A DNA stretch of 64,000 nucleotides from Rhodopirellula baltica SH 1 (GTDB lineage: Bacteria > Planctomycetota > Planctomycetia > Pirellulales > Pirellulaceae): NCBI RefSeq assembly GCF_000196115.1, contig NC_005027.1, positions 3,720,001 to 3,784,000 of the forward strand, given 5' to 3'. This document shows, one piece after another, positions 34,557 through 44,268 of the stretch (within the stretch, counting starts at the first letter, position 1; the number at the start of each line of letters is the position of its first letter). The translations under genes and the position numbers were made by a program. Below the pieces are notes generated by a model. The model was not told the DNA's origin, made no database searches, and worked only from the letters and a program-made list of their open reading frames with translations.

Positions 34557-37500
34557 TTTCGGCTCGCAACGATTCGATCAACGGCAGCGTCAACACTTTC
34601 CAAACGGCCACCAAACCGGCCAAGGTCCCAAACAACAAAATCGCTAGCAAGATCCCCAGCGGTTCCGCGATCGGCATGTTGGTTCCTGACAACCAAGCGT
34701 ACGGCAAAACGGCCATCATCGCGGTCACCGCTCCGCAACCAATCCCGATGGCTAACAGAAACGTGTTCTCACCCAACACCAACGCAGCCAAACGTTGACG
34801 GGTGAATCCGACCGCTCGCATCACCGCCAACTCGCCGCGACGTTCCAAAACACTTCTCAACTGAGCCACCGCCAAACCAATCGTTCCTAGCAACAATCCC
34901 AACGCCCCCAAACTTTGGAAGGTCCGCAAATACGTGTTCTGAACCGCCAGCAAACCGGCCAACACGTGATCAGCCCGCTGCACATCCATGCCAGCGTCAA
35001 CCAAACGCGACTCCAATACTTCAGCGATCTCATCAACTTCTTCGTCGCGGCTTGATCCTGTACTTCGTTCAGCCTCCGCTGCGTCATCTCCTTGCATTGA
35101 AAAAAGGAAATACTGGTATCCAGTTGAGCTCGGAAAAACGTTCTCAAAGGCTCGTTCGCCGATGATCAACTTCCCCTGCAACACTGACCCCGCCAACAGA
35201 CCAACGACGCGAAAATGCACGTCACCGCTGCCGTAGTCGAATGCCTTGACCTCACCGAGACCACCACGCATTTGCAAACTCCACATGGCGGTGTTTTGGT
35301 CGATCACGACCGGCACCGGATCCTCGAGCGTTCCACTCGCTGAGACATTCAACAATTCCCATGTCGCCTCCGAGGTGTCCGCCTCCATGCTCGCCCAACC
35401 AAATCCGTCCAGCGAGTCTTGATCCGACAATCCGATCACCGTAGGACGCATCGCTTGATAAAGATTGTTGCAACTCGCATCGTCACCGCCCTTCATCCGA
35501 AACGGAACGACGCGAACGTCGTCTTTGGTGAATGATTCGGCATCTCGACCAAGCAACTCCGCACGCACGTCTTCCGCACGAAGATCTTGGTGAAGCGGCT
35601 GGGCCGTTTGGCCAATCAAGTCAAAGCCGCCGGTCCCTTCTCGCGTCGGTGAAAGCCGAAACACACTGATGGACAAAATCAAAAACGCCGCCGTCGCGAC
35701 CAATCCAATCGCAAGCGTGCTGCGTAGGGGACTGCGACGAGCGTTGGCCATCGCCAAGGAGCTCAGCGAACCACCGCCCAGCCCCGGTGATCGCATCGCG
35801 TGACCCGTCGTTGGTTTCTCGCCACGAGCCGCACCAGAATCACTTCGTCTGCGAAGCGATCGGTGCACCCAAATCAAAATGGCCACCAACGACAACATTC
35901 CGGCTCCGACGAAACCGCCTGCCGCTTGTTGACCGCCGCCCATCGCTCCCGCAATCGCGGCAACAAAGGCCAGAGCCAACAACGCGATGGCAACCCATTT
36001 CGATGCATTGCCAACACCTGGCTTCTTCGCCTTGGCACCGCCGCTCAATGCATGCGATGAATCCATCGTGCGACCACCAACCAACGCCGCAGGGTTCAAT
36101 CGCAATAAGAAACGCAACGTCCAAGCGGCTGTGAACATGCACACCAACCAGCCCAGGATTCCTCCGAGTGCGATTGACAGTGGCGTCGCGTAAAATTGCA
36201 AAAACGGAACCGTGACCGCTCCCACCCACCATGACTTCAGCGCCCACAACACCGCCCACGCGTACGCCACCCCGCCGGCGATTCCGATCAAGGTTCCAAA
36301 CGCGGCGGTCACCGCCGTTTCGCCCAAAGCCAACTTCATGACTCGGCGAGGCGTGAAGCCGACAGCCAACAAGGTGCCGAATTCACTCAGCCGTTGAATC
36401 ACGCCCAATCGCAACAACAAAGCGATCAACATCATCGCGGCCAAGATCACAAAGAACGACAAGGCCAAAAACAAACCGTCAAAGGGCGTGGTGCCTTTGG
36501 ATGCCGCCAACTGTTCGGCACGAATGGATCGTGGTATCCAGCCAAGCTCACCCTGCACGCCGCGTGTGGCAGCCAAGATCTTCGCTCGCAAGGCGGGCAT
36601 GTCTTTGGCCAAACTCGCATCAATCCGCAACCCAGTCGTTTGCCCAAAGCGGCTTCCAAAAATCGTCTGCCCGACGTCCAGCGGAACAAACGCTTTGGGA
36701 GTCAATCGTTGCTCGTTCCAATAAGCATCATCCTCTCGTTCGATCTTTCGGTCCAACTGAAAGGGCAAGTCCCAATCGCCAATTGAATCTTGATCGGTCA
36801 CACCGGGAACATCGGGCGTCAACGCGGGGTCGTTGTAGGGTGTGATCGGCTCGTCGAAGACAGCTTCTCGGTTCCTACGGTAAGGCTTGCTGGGAATCGT
36901 CACCGGAACAATCTCGGTCACCACCGCATCAAACGACCGTTCAATTTCGCGTCCGTTTTCGACTTCCGGTTCGTAGAAGAACACTCGAACCTGATCGCCG
37001 ACTGCAGCACCCAAACGGTTCGCCGTCCAATCGTTCAACACGATCGGAGTTTCACCCGATTCGGTCGTCGGCTGTTCCTGAAACGAATAGTCCAGCGGCA
37101 ACGTGGGCCCGTCATCAATGGCGGACAACGTGCTGTAGGGAACCGAGTGAGATTGATCGTTGACGATGACTTCGCCCGTTTTGGGATCGACCTTTTCAAT
37201 TGCGTTAGCCAAGTAAGTCATCACCGGCGTGACGGTGCCTTCGGGCAACGCGTCCATCACCGCATTCACCGCATCGTTCTTCAGCAACAAGTTCTCGCTG
37301 GTTAGCGATACGTAGTCGATGATCGGCTCGCCACCTTTTTCGCGACCTCGCTGAATGTGTTGTAGGTTCCATCCCAGCGTTTCTAGCGACCAACTCACGT
37401 CATCCGCAGAAATTTCGCGAGCCAGGAAAATGGCATTTGCTTGCCCATCGCGATCCAACACGTCTGCGATGACGGTGCGAGATGCAAAAACCGTCTTGGG

Positions 37501-38181
37501 TGCCGCTTGGTTGGGGCTCAGTGAAAACCGACCCAGTCCGGAATCAGGAACGATCGCGGCAACTTTCATGCGAGGCAAACCTTCGCTTTGGATCTCCCGA
37601 CGGCCCAGCGGACTATCGGCCGGCACAGCACCCTCGACCGGCAATCGCAAAGTGACCTGATCGCCCACGGAAACTTTCAATTCGTCCGCGGCGGCTTGGT
37701 TCAAGACAACACTTTCTCCTCCCGGCATCGCCTCCGGTCGAATTCCAGTCACGTCCAAGTCCCAGAACGATTCGTCGACTCCAAGCACTTGAACGCCGCC
37801 GATGCGACGCTGGCGATCCGAACCTTCGACATCCGCCTCGATACTGCCACCGGGAAACAAAATGACCGGCGTTGCAAAGGAATCCTTCGCGGCGGTGCCT
37901 TTTGCTTTCGTTTCACCCTGACCGATCGATTCGCCTTCGATAGACAAATCCGCCAACGGGAAAAATGCACCAGGCGAAACAATCGATTCAATCTTCCCGA
38001 GACGTTCCACCGTCAGCGATCGCAAGCTGCCACGCATGGAATCGCCCACCAATAACGCCCCCGTGATCACCGCGGTCGCGGTTGCAACCCCGAGCGCCAC
38101 CGCAACCGTCACAGCTTGACGATGACGAAGCGTCGAAAGGATCAGCGAGACCAAAGTGACGGAACGAGCGCGAGATGCCAT
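34537..38181 (-). CDS. Very large FtsX/MacB-type ABC transporter permease
   Basis: About 1214 residues. N-terminal membrane anchor (AVTVAVALGVATATAVITGALLVGD) followed by a large extracytoplasmic MacB-like region (~60-580), FtsX helices 580-720 (FLALSFFVILAAMMLIALLLRL with EFGTLLAVGFTPRRVMKLALGE), a second pair of helices with a Gly-rich loop (~760-830), a repeat unit beginning RRSPLRSTLAIGLVATAAFLIL, a second extracytoplasmic region and a last FtsX domain (LGALGLLLGTIGLAVAQL, ELAVMRAVGFTRQRLAALVLGE). The two RR-x-x-x-x-L-x-L-G-E motifs mark a duplicated permease, as in LolE/MacB-like lipoprotein or effector exporters. No ATPase gene is adjacent. ATG 38181 preferred to TTG 38208. A TolC-like gene is divergent, 158 bases away from that start. 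Confidence 0.92.
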   Translation of the reverse strand: MASRARSVTLVSLILSTLRHRQAVTVAVALGVATATAVITGALLVGDSMRGSLRSLTVERLGKIESIVSPGAFFPLADLSIEGESIGQGETKAKGTAAKDSFATPVILFPGGSIEADVEGSDRQRRIGGVQVLGVDESFWDLDVTGIRPEAMPGGESVVLNQAAADELKVSVGDQVTLRLPVEGAVPADSPLGRREIQSEGLPRMKVAAIVPDSGLGRFSLSPNQAAPKTVFASRTVIADVLDRDGQANAIFLAREISADDVSWSLETLGWNLQHIQRGREKGGEPIIDYVSLTSENLLLKNDAVNAVMDALPEGTVTPVMTYLANAIEKVDPKTGEVIVNDQSHSVPYSTLSAIDDGPTLPLDYSFQEQPTTESGETPIVLNDWTANRLGAAVGDQVRVFFYEPEVENGREIERSFDAVVTEIVPVTIPSKPYRRNREAVFDEPITPYNDPALTPDVPGVTDQDSIGDWDLPFQLDRKIEREDDAYWNEQRLTPKAFVPLDVGQTIFGSRFGQTTGLRIDASLAKDMPALRAKILAATRGVQGELGWIPRSIRAEQLAASKGTTPFDGLFLALSFFVILAAMMLIALLLRLGVIQRLSEFGTLLAVGFTPRRVMKLALGETAVTAAFGTLIGIAGGVAYAWAVLWALKSWWVGAVTVPFLQFYATPLSIALGGILGWLVCMFTAAWTLRFLLRLNPAALVGGRTMDSSHALSGGAKAKKPGVGNASKWVAIALLALAFVAAIAGAMGGGQQAAGGFVGAGMLSLVAILIWVHRSLRRRSDSGAARGEKPTTGHAMRSPGLGGGSLSSLAMANARRSPLRSTLAIGLVATAAFLILSISVFRLSPTREGTGGFDLIGQTAQPLHQDLRAEDVRAELLGRDAESFTKDDVRVVPFRMKGGDDASCNNLYQAMRPTVIGLSDQDSLDGFGWASMEADTSEATWELLNVSASGTLEDPVPVVIDQNTAMWSLQMRGGLGEVKAFDYGSGDVHFRVVGLLAGSVLQGKLIIGERAFENVFPSSTGYQYFLFSMQGDDAAEAERSTGSSRDEEVDEIAEVLESRLVDAGMDVQRADHVLAGLLAVQNTYLRTFQSLGALGLLLGTIGLAVAQLRSVLERRGELAVMRAVGFTRQRLAALVLGENTFLLAIGIGCGAVTAMMAVLPYAWLSGTNMPIAEPLGILLAILLFGTLAGLVAVWKVLTLPLIESLRAENAVVEL

Positions 38182-38339
38182 TGGTTTCCGGGGGTCGGGG
38201 GGTGTCAACGGTCGTGACGGATGAACACGCGTCGCGGCCCAAAGTGCCTTGCGTGTTCGCTTTGCGACGATAACACGGTGGAGTTTGATTCCGAGTGCGT
38301 CCCACCAAGTTTGTAGGTTTCCTTACCGTCTGTCCACGT

Positions 38340-40328
38340 ATGCCTTTGCAACGCAGTCATTCGCCGTTCTGCGATCGCCATTGTCATGGTGGCTGGGATG
38401 GTGCGTTGCAACGTTGGACTGTGGCGTTCGCACTGGCGTTCACGTCGATCGGATGCCGATCCAATCAACCGATGCCTGATCGCGTTCTCACCGCAACCAA
38501 GGTTTCCAGCGAGATCAACGTATCGAGCGAACTCAACGGGCGAACGAACCTAGCATCGGCCGTTCGCCTGGGAACCCCGACCGCCATGCAACAAGCCGGC
38601 GTCGTGCCCCACTTTTACAATGACCGCGTCGAGCCTGCCTCCACCGGCTCTCACGATCCGTTCGGCGGAAAGCAGGACACGCGACGTCTAATCGAATTGG
38701 CCTCCGCGAAACAAGCTGGCCAATTGGACATCTCCACGACGACTTCGTCGGTTCCGCCGTTGGGCGGATCGCAGTCACCGGAATTCTGGGATCTGACGGA
38801 ATCCGAGATGATCACGTTGGCGTTGCAAAACAGCGACGTCATCCGATCGCTCGGCGTACGAGTCCTCGAAGCACCGGCCTCTGTCACGACGGCCTACGAC
38901 ACCGCGATTCAAGCGACCGACCCAATGTTTGGCCCTCAGGCGGCTTTGGCGGAATTCGACAGTCAACTCAGTGCCTCACTGACAACCCAAAACAACGACC
39001 GCGTCTTCAACAATGCCACGCTGGGCGGACAAGTCCAAGAGCTGGTGCAAGACTACGCCCAATTTCAATCCGGATGGACGAAGCGAAACACTTGGGGCAC
39101 CCAGTGGGACGTGCAATCCATCCACCAGTACGACAGCAACAATCGAGCGGGCAACTCTTTCCCAAGTTATTGGGAGACCCAACTGGAATTGGGAGTGCGT
39201 CAACCGTTGCTGCAGGGTGCCGGACGCACGTTCAATCTCATCGCGGGGCCCAATGCTCGCCCAGGATTGAACTTCTCGAACGGAATTTGGATCGCTCGAA
39301 TCAATTCGCAAATCAGCCAAGCGGATTTTGAGATTCAGTTGCGAGATTACTTCCTCGAACTCTACACCGCATATTGGCAACTCCAACGACTCTATCATTC
39401 GTACGACAGCATTCGTCAAGCTCGAGACGTCTCGTACGAAATCTGGCAAACGGTCCTGTCAAAGAAACAATCCGGACTGATTGGTGGCGAAGCCTACAAG
39501 GAAGCTCAAACGCGAGCCCAATACTATCGTTACCAGCGTGAAGCTGACCTTGCACTGGGCGGCAGCGAGGGCGAGACGGGAATCCGAAACGCCGAACGAA
39601 CACTCCGGCGTATGATCGGTCTGCCCATCGCCGATGGCCGACTCCTGAGACCAGCCGATGGGTTCACGACCGCACCGTTCGAATTCGCAATTGACGACAG
39701 CGTTGCACGCGGGTTCCAACACCGAACCGAACTCAGGCGTCAACGTTTGCAGGTCCAGCAACAGAACCTCCGGCTAGTCGCCGCCAAAAACTTCTTGCTT
39801 CCACGACTGGACATGATCGGTCGCACACGAGTGAGAGGCTTTGGAGACGACCTGACAGGCGACGGACCACGTTTCAGCAGTGCAGCAGAGGACTTTTTCT
39901 CGTTCGATCACACCGAATGGGAATTCGGCGTCGAGATGGGTGTCGCTCCATTGCGGCGACAAGCCAAAGCCGCGGTGCGAAATGCCAAGCTGCAATTGCA
40001 CCGCGAACGCTCTATCCTGGAAGAACAGCAACACGCGGTGACGTTTGAAATTCACGACGCGATTTCAAATAGCCAATCCAGCTTCGCCGCATTGCAGAAT
40101 TCGCTCGCCCGCGTTGAAGCAGGGCAGGACCGCCTCGCTTCTTCACGAGCCCTCTACGATGCCGGAAAAATTCAGCTGGAATTCCTGATCGACGCGACGG
40201 AAGAGCTTCTCCAATCCCAACGCCAATTGCATGTTGATCAAACGAACTACAGCTTGTCGCTGGTTCGAATTAGTCGCGAGATGGGAACGCTATTGTCTGA
40301 CGTCGGCGTTCACTCGTACCGCCGCTAA
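38340..40328 (+). CDS. TolC-like outer membrane efflux lipoprotein
   Basis: About 662 residues. The signal region VAFALAFTSIGC has a good lipobox (SIGC), so the protein is a lipoprotein like other NodT/OprM-type channels. A ~150-residue Pro/Thr-rich N-terminus precedes two TolC half-repeats: FWDLTESEMITLALQNSDVIRSLG, QLELGVRQPLLQGAG, DYFLELYTAYWQLQRL, then LRRQRLQVQQQNLRLVAAKNFLLPRLD, ARVEAGQDRLASSRALYDAGKIQLEFLIDATEELLQSQRQL. These are the expected coiled-coil and beta-barrel blocks. It would form the outer membrane exit channel; a divergent FtsX permease is a plausible partner but no membrane-fusion protein is seen. An in-frame GTG at 38295 is an alternative start. Confidence 0.92.
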   Translation: MPLQRSHSPFCDRHCHGGWDGALQRWTVAFALAFTSIGCRSNQPMPDRVLTATKVSSEINVSSELNGRTNLASAVRLGTPTAMQQAGVVPHFYNDRVEPASTGSHDPFGGKQDTRRLIELASAKQAGQLDISTTTSSVPPLGGSQSPEFWDLTESEMITLALQNSDVIRSLGVRVLEAPASVTTAYDTAIQATDPMFGPQAALAEFDSQLSASLTTQNNDRVFNNATLGGQVQELVQDYAQFQSGWTKRNTWGTQWDVQSIHQYDSNNRAGNSFPSYWETQLELGVRQPLLQGAGRTFNLIAGPNARPGLNFSNGIWIARINSQISQADFEIQLRDYFLELYTAYWQLQRLYHSYDSIRQARDVSYEIWQTVLSKKQSGLIGGEAYKEAQTRAQYYRYQREADLALGGSEGETGIRNAERTLRRMIGLPIADGRLLRPADGFTTAPFEFAIDDSVARGFQHRTELRRQRLQVQQQNLRLVAAKNFLLPRLDMIGRTRVRGFGDDLTGDGPRFSSAAEDFFSFDHTEWEFGVEMGVAPLRRQAKAAVRNAKLQLHRERSILEEQQHAVTFEIHDAISNSQSSFAALQNSLARVEAGQDRLASSRALYDAGKIQLEFLIDATEELLQSQRQLHVDQTNYSLSLVRISREMGTLLSDVGVHSYRR

Positions 40329-40455
40329 GATCGGTCTCGGGGTTCCGTACAATGGCCTTCCAAGGCCGTCGAAGTGAAAACCCGACGCGTGAGCGAGGCA
40401 TTCCCCAGATTCCCGCCGCGAAAGTTTTAAAACTGCACTTTTGCAGTCGGTTTTG

Positions 40456-40511
40456 TTGGCCAACGGCCAACATCCACGTAAACGTTTTGAATTGAATTTG
40501 GCCGTTGGCCA
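40456..40511. repeat. Inverted repeat in the convergent intergenic region
   Basis: The 14-base sequence at 40456-40469 (each arm itself nearly palindromic, TTGGCCAACGGCCAA) recurs in inverted orientation at 40498-40511. A smaller hairpin CTGC-6-GCAG lies just before. The pair sits between the converging TolC and SDR genes, where a bidirectional terminator would be expected; there is no long T run. Confidence 0.45.
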
Positions 40512-40557
40512 TTCGAAGAAAAACCCAACCTCAAAACTCACGCGGCAGTTTTCCAGA

Positions 40558-41337
40558 TCAGCGAGCCGTCCAACCACCATCGACCGTCAACATGCTGCCT
40601 GTCATGTAGCTCGACGCATCGCTGGCCAGGAAAATCGCGGCTCCTTGGATCTCTTGCATCTGCCCCCAACGCTCTAGCGCCGTCGCCCCAACGATGAACC
40701 GCTTGGCCTCCTCGCTATCCGCGATGGGAACGTTCATCGGAGTCAAAAACGGACCCGGGCAAATCGCGTTGACGGTGACATTGTGTGGTGCCAACTCCAG
40801 TCCCAACGCGCGTGTCATCTGCACCACCGCTCCTTTGCTGGATGCATAGGGCGTTCGGTTGGCCAACCCGACCAAACCAAGCGTGCTGGCCAAGTTGATG
40901 ATCCGGCCGGAACCGTTTTTCTTCATCACTGAACTGGCGTGTTTGCAACACAACCACATGCCGTCAACATTGGTGCTTTGAACCTGGCGAAACTGTTCCA
41001 GCGACAACTCGTCGATAGAACCTCGCACGTTGATTCCGGCACTGTTAATCAACACATCCAATCCGGATAGTTGATCAACGCATGCTTGAACCATGTTTGC
41101 AACGTCGGCTTCCACCGTCACGTCCGCTCCAATGCCAATCGATCGAACCGGATATTCACCAGCAATCTTTTCTGCGGCCGCGGACGCTTCTTGTTCATTG
41201 CGACTGACCAAACAGACATTCGCACCGGCGGAGGCGAGCCCGGCCGCCATCGCTTCGCCCAACCCTTTCGAACCTCCCGTAATCAAGGCGGTTCGGCCGG
41301 ACAAATCAAAGAGCTTCACACCGGGCCATCGAGTCAT
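40558..41337 (-). CDS. Short-chain dehydrogenase, gluconate 5-dehydrogenase-like
   Basis: A 259-residue classical SDR from ATG 41337. TGGSKGLGEAMA binds the nucleotide, SRNE after strand 2 suggests NADP(H), NSAG, ASTLGLVGLANRTPYASSK (Ser/Tyr/Lys catalytic triad) and CPGPFLTPMN are all present, ending YMTGSMLTVDGGWTAR. The overall pattern resembles gluconate 5-dehydrogenase and 3-ketoacyl-ACP reductase relatives; substrate assignment is a guess. An upstream in-frame start at 41379 is less likely because the fold begins around residue 8 from 41337. Not in an obvious operon. Confidence 0.88.
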   Translation of the reverse strand: MTRWPGVKLFDLSGRTALITGGSKGLGEAMAAGLASAGANVCLVSRNEQEASAAAEKIAGEYPVRSIGIGADVTVEADVANMVQACVDQLSGLDVLINSAGINVRGSIDELSLEQFRQVQSTNVDGMWLCCKHASSVMKKNGSGRIINLASTLGLVGLANRTPYASSKGAVVQMTRALGLELAPHNVTVNAICPGPFLTPMNVPIADSEEAKRFIVGATALERWGQMQEIQGAAIFLASDASSYMTGSMLTVDGGWTAR

Positions 41338-41406
41338 ATTTGTCACCAGAGATAAAACGTGGAACGAGACCGATGCCAACTACTCATTCAGTGACAGCAC
41401 GCCGTC

Positions 41407-41766
41407 TCAAGAAATCGCGATGCGGCCGCCAATGTACCCGGCAAACAAGGCGATGAGAGAATAGAACCCGGTCAGACCAATGACGAGCCCCAACATTGAG
41501 TCCAGCCCCATTCCCTGAAGGTAAACCGCCACAGCAAATGACACTAACACCATTCCCGCGAAGACGGACGCGAGGAAGCACCAAAACAGGGTGGATAGAA
41601 ACCCGAGAACCATGCCTTCCAAAGTTCCTGAGGCGGCCCTGCCGGCCAGTGGTCCAATCGTCGCCGGGCAAAGAGCGACCCAGAACACCATGTGAAATCG
41701 AACCAGTGAAAAAACAACCGCAGCCCACGTCAACGCCAAGATCAAATGCACGATGCGGAACTGCAT
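41407..41766 (-). CDS. Small hypothetical membrane protein
   Basis: A 119-residue protein with three to four hydrophobic helices: IVHLILALTWAAVVFSLVRF, GMVLGFLSTLFWCFLASVFAGMVLVSFAVAVYL and MLGLVIGLTGFYSLIALFAGYIGG. No charged active-site residues or known family. It starts 7 bases after the stop of the pyrophosphatase gene on the same strand, so it is probably cotranscribed with it. Confidence 0.75.
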   Translation of the reverse strand: MQFRIVHLILALTWAAVVFSLVRFHMVFWVALCPATIGPLAGRAASGTLEGMVLGFLSTLFWCFLASVFAGMVLVSFAVAVYLQGMGLDSMLGLVIGLTGFYSLIALFAGYIGGRIAIS

Positions 41767-41773
41767 GTCAGAC

Positions 41774-43429
41774 TCACGTGGGTTCAGGTGAATTTTCCAA
41801 TAGGCTGCTGATCAGCGGCAACAATTGCTTTTTACGGCTGACAACGTTCTCCAATTTATACAATCGATCTTCGAGCTGGGGGTAATTGATTTCCTCCCAG
41901 CCTTCCGGCTCGCTGCTCATCAGCAACAAGCTTCCGTTGCTGGAAATATCCGTCACCAACAGGGCTGAGAACTCAAGGTTCTCTTCTTCCGACAATCGAA
42001 CCAAAGCCTGGCTGAGTTCGGCTTGGCGTTCCCAGAACAGATCGAGGCCGATCTCTTCGATTTGAGAGATCGAGAATCGTCGTCCGTTCTCTTCGAACTG
42101 TTTGCAATCTTCTCGAACAACCTTGTCCGGTGTGCAAGATCGGAGCGCCGAACCGATCTCGAAGAACTCGTTTGCGTACTCAGCCAACTCCACCTTGCAG
42201 TAACCCTGCAACCACTCCAGCAATTCGCGATCCACGTCGGTTGTCGTTGGCGATCGCAGATACAACGTGTCACTGATGATTCCCGATGCCATGCAAAGTG
42301 CGATGCCAGGTTCAGGCTCCAATCCTTCTTGCCGATACATGCGTGCCACCAATGTGCACGTGGACCCAACGGGATCCATGATGAACCGAATCGGTCCGGT
42401 GGATTTTAAAGAACCACCAAGCCGGTGGTGATCCAGAACCTCGACAATGTCGGAATCCTCCGCCCCTTCGACCGCTTGTCCAATTTCGTTGTGATCCACC
42501 AACACCAACTGAGGCCGAGGTGGGTGCACCATGTCCGACTTGCTCAACACGCCGATCAATTTCTGGTTGTCGACGACCGGGAACACGGTTTGAGCCGAAC
42601 GATAAATTTGTTGCTTCGCCGCCGCCACAGGAAGCTTGGCGGACAACGCCAAGAAATCTCGATTGACAACCTCTTCGATCAACTGAGCAGCTTTGATCCG
42701 CATCGTCGTCGTGGCGGTATCGTACGGGCTGTTGATGACTGTCACGCCACGTCCCCGGGCAAGTTCCATCAAACCACTGGAGAGCTCATAGCCTCCGGTG
42801 ACAACCAATCCTCGCACACCCATTTCAAGCGCCGGCAACTGGATCGTCGGCCGGTCACCGCTGACGACCAACAACCGGTCAGCCGGGAATTGCTTCATGC
42901 GTTCGCAGAAACCACCGGCGCTCATCGCACCGACGGTCAAGATCATGTCCTCATTGAGGCTGGAATCGACCGCGTGCTGGTACGATCCGCCCAAGACGGA
43001 AACGACTTTGTCGAGGTTGGTGCGAACTTCTCGAGATCGGTATGGATCGACACCACCTTGGAAGACCAGCTCCAACAGATCCAGCAGCGTGACCAATCCG
43101 ATCAACTGATCGTTGTCGTCCAACACTGGAATGGACCGAAGCTCGTGCTCATCCATCCGTTCGTAAACTTCATAGAAGACGTCCGAGGTTCGAGCGACGA
43201 TGACGTCTCGATTGCAGATATCCTCAAGCTCGGGCCGGACATCCATGATGATCTTGGGTGCCGTCAGTTTGGCTTTCCGAAGTGCAAATTCGGTCCGTTC
43301 GTTAGGCGGACCACAACAGGCCGCCACCGCGTCAGGTCGAGTGGTTCGACGAAGAAAATCAGCGTAGGCCAAAGCACTGCAAATCGCATCCGTGTCCGGA
43401 TTGCGGTGACCAAAAACGTGGACCGTCAT
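41774..43429 (-). CDS. ppaC: Manganese-dependent inorganic pyrophosphatase, family II with CBS-DRTGG regulatory insert
   Basis: Hydrolyses pyrophosphate in the cytoplasm. The 551-residue enzyme has the DHH N-terminal motif HRNPDTDAICSALAYA (residues 7-22), followed from ~70 by a regulatory insert: CBS domain (RDVIVARTSDVFYEVYERM, ELRSIPVLDDNDQLIGLVTLLDLLEL), a DRTGG-type domain (PADRLLVVSGDRPTIQLPAL, GVRGLVVTGGYELS) and a second CBS (TVFPVVDNQKLIGVLSKSD), then resumes with LVDHNEIGQAV, VLDHHRLGG and DPVGSTCTLVA and the DHHA2 C-terminus. This matches clostridial CBS-PPases, which bind adenine nucleotides and diadenosine polyphosphates to tune activity. Confidence 0.95.
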   Translation of the reverse strand: MTVHVFGHRNPDTDAICSALAYADFLRRTTRPDAVAACCGPPNERTEFALRKAKLTAPKIIMDVRPELEDICNRDVIVARTSDVFYEVYERMDEHELRSIPVLDDNDQLIGLVTLLDLLELVFQGGVDPYRSREVRTNLDKVVSVLGGSYQHAVDSSLNEDMILTVGAMSAGGFCERMKQFPADRLLVVSGDRPTIQLPALEMGVRGLVVTGGYELSSGLMELARGRGVTVINSPYDTATTTMRIKAAQLIEEVVNRDFLALSAKLPVAAAKQQIYRSAQTVFPVVDNQKLIGVLSKSDMVHPPRPQLVLVDHNEIGQAVEGAEDSDIVEVLDHHRLGGSLKSTGPIRFIMDPVGSTCTLVARMYRQEGLEPEPGIALCMASGIISDTLYLRSPTTTDVDRELLEWLQGYCKVELAEYANEFFEIGSALRSCTPDKVVREDCKQFEENGRRFSISQIEEIGLDLFWERQAELSQALVRLSEEENLEFSALLVTDISSNGSLLLMSSEPEGWEEINYPQLEDRLYKLENVVSRKKQLLPLISSLLENSPEPT

Positions 43430-43704
43430 GAAAGCTATTCAATAACTCGATGGTGAAACGTGAGATGCAGTGCTTCTCGCGTGGATGATCCCAAGGCAGT
43501 CGTCATCACTGAACCGAGCCACCCGCGATTGCCCAAGTGAGCATCAGCCCACTTCAAACATGGATCGGTTTCAAATGCACGACCATTCAATCTTAGACCA
43601 AATGCCGGCACGAATTGTGCCAAAGATCTCACTCGCAATGTCACACCCAAATCGCCTTGCAACCGATTTCATTGGCGACGCATTGTCGCACGGTACGTCC
43701 GCTT

Positions 43705-44268
43705 TCAGTCGATTTGCGCTGCGCGATCGGTGAACAATGCTTCCAACGTCTTCAAAATGGTGACTGGTTCACTCATACGACCGGTACCTTTGACGCGGCA
43801 ACTGAGCCAACCGTCCTCGGGTCCGACCAGATGGCAACCATCCTCCTGAAGCGTTTGCACATTTCGCTGAACCGCCACGTGGTTCCACATCGGATCGCTC
43901 ATCGCGGGTGCCAGCAACACCGGACTGGTGTTCTGCAGATACAACGTGCTGATCAGATCCGACGCCATTCCCTGAGCGAACTGAGCCAGCAAATTCGCGG
44001 TCGCGGGTGCCACAACCATCGCGTCAATTTCGCGAGTCAGCTCGATGTGGCTGCCCAGCGGAAATCTCGCATCAAAGACTTCATGAACGACCGGACGGCC
44101 CGAAAGCGCCGCCAAGGTCGCATCACCGATGAATTCGGTGGCCGCTCGGGATGTGACCACCTGAACTTGATGGCCAGCCTGTGCCAATTTGCTGCACAGG
44201 TCGGCCGCTTTGTACGCGGCGATTCCACCACCAATCGCCAACAGAATCCGCCGCGTCTTGGGTTCCAT
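43705..44268 (-). CDS. coaC: Phosphopantothenoylcysteine decarboxylase (CoaC only)
   Basis: Flavoprotein converting phosphopantothenoylcysteine to phosphopantetheine in CoA synthesis. In 187 residues: LLAIGGGIAAYKA (FMN-binding), SRAATEFIG, APATANLLAQFAQGMASDLISTLYL, and the substrate-clamp motif APAMSDPMWNH (PAMN-like with Ser for Asn), then GRMSEP. Most bacteria make a CoaBC fusion of ~400 residues; here the protein ends after the decarboxylase and no CoaB synthetase follows in the next 270 bases. Its ATG overlaps the rpoZ stop (TAATG), placing it last in the aroF-tpiA-secG-yicC-gmk-rpoZ-coaC operon. Confidence 0.93.
   Translation of the reverse strand: MEPKTRRILLAIGGGIAAYKAADLCSKLAQAGHQVQVVTSRAATEFIGDATLAALSGRPVVHEVFDARFPLGSHIELTREIDAMVVAPATANLLAQFAQGMASDLISTLYLQNTSPVLLAPAMSDPMWNHVAVQRNVQTLQEDGCHLVGPEDGWLSCRVKGTGRMSEPVTILKTLEALFTDRAAQID

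Noticed and set aside
42425-43456. 343-codon plus-strand frame
   Set aside because: Antisense of the pyrophosphatase gene, with no recognisable pattern.
43430-43704. CoaB domain or small gene downstream of coaC
   Set aside because: Frames of 75-87 codons on both strands show no CoaB motif or other signal.
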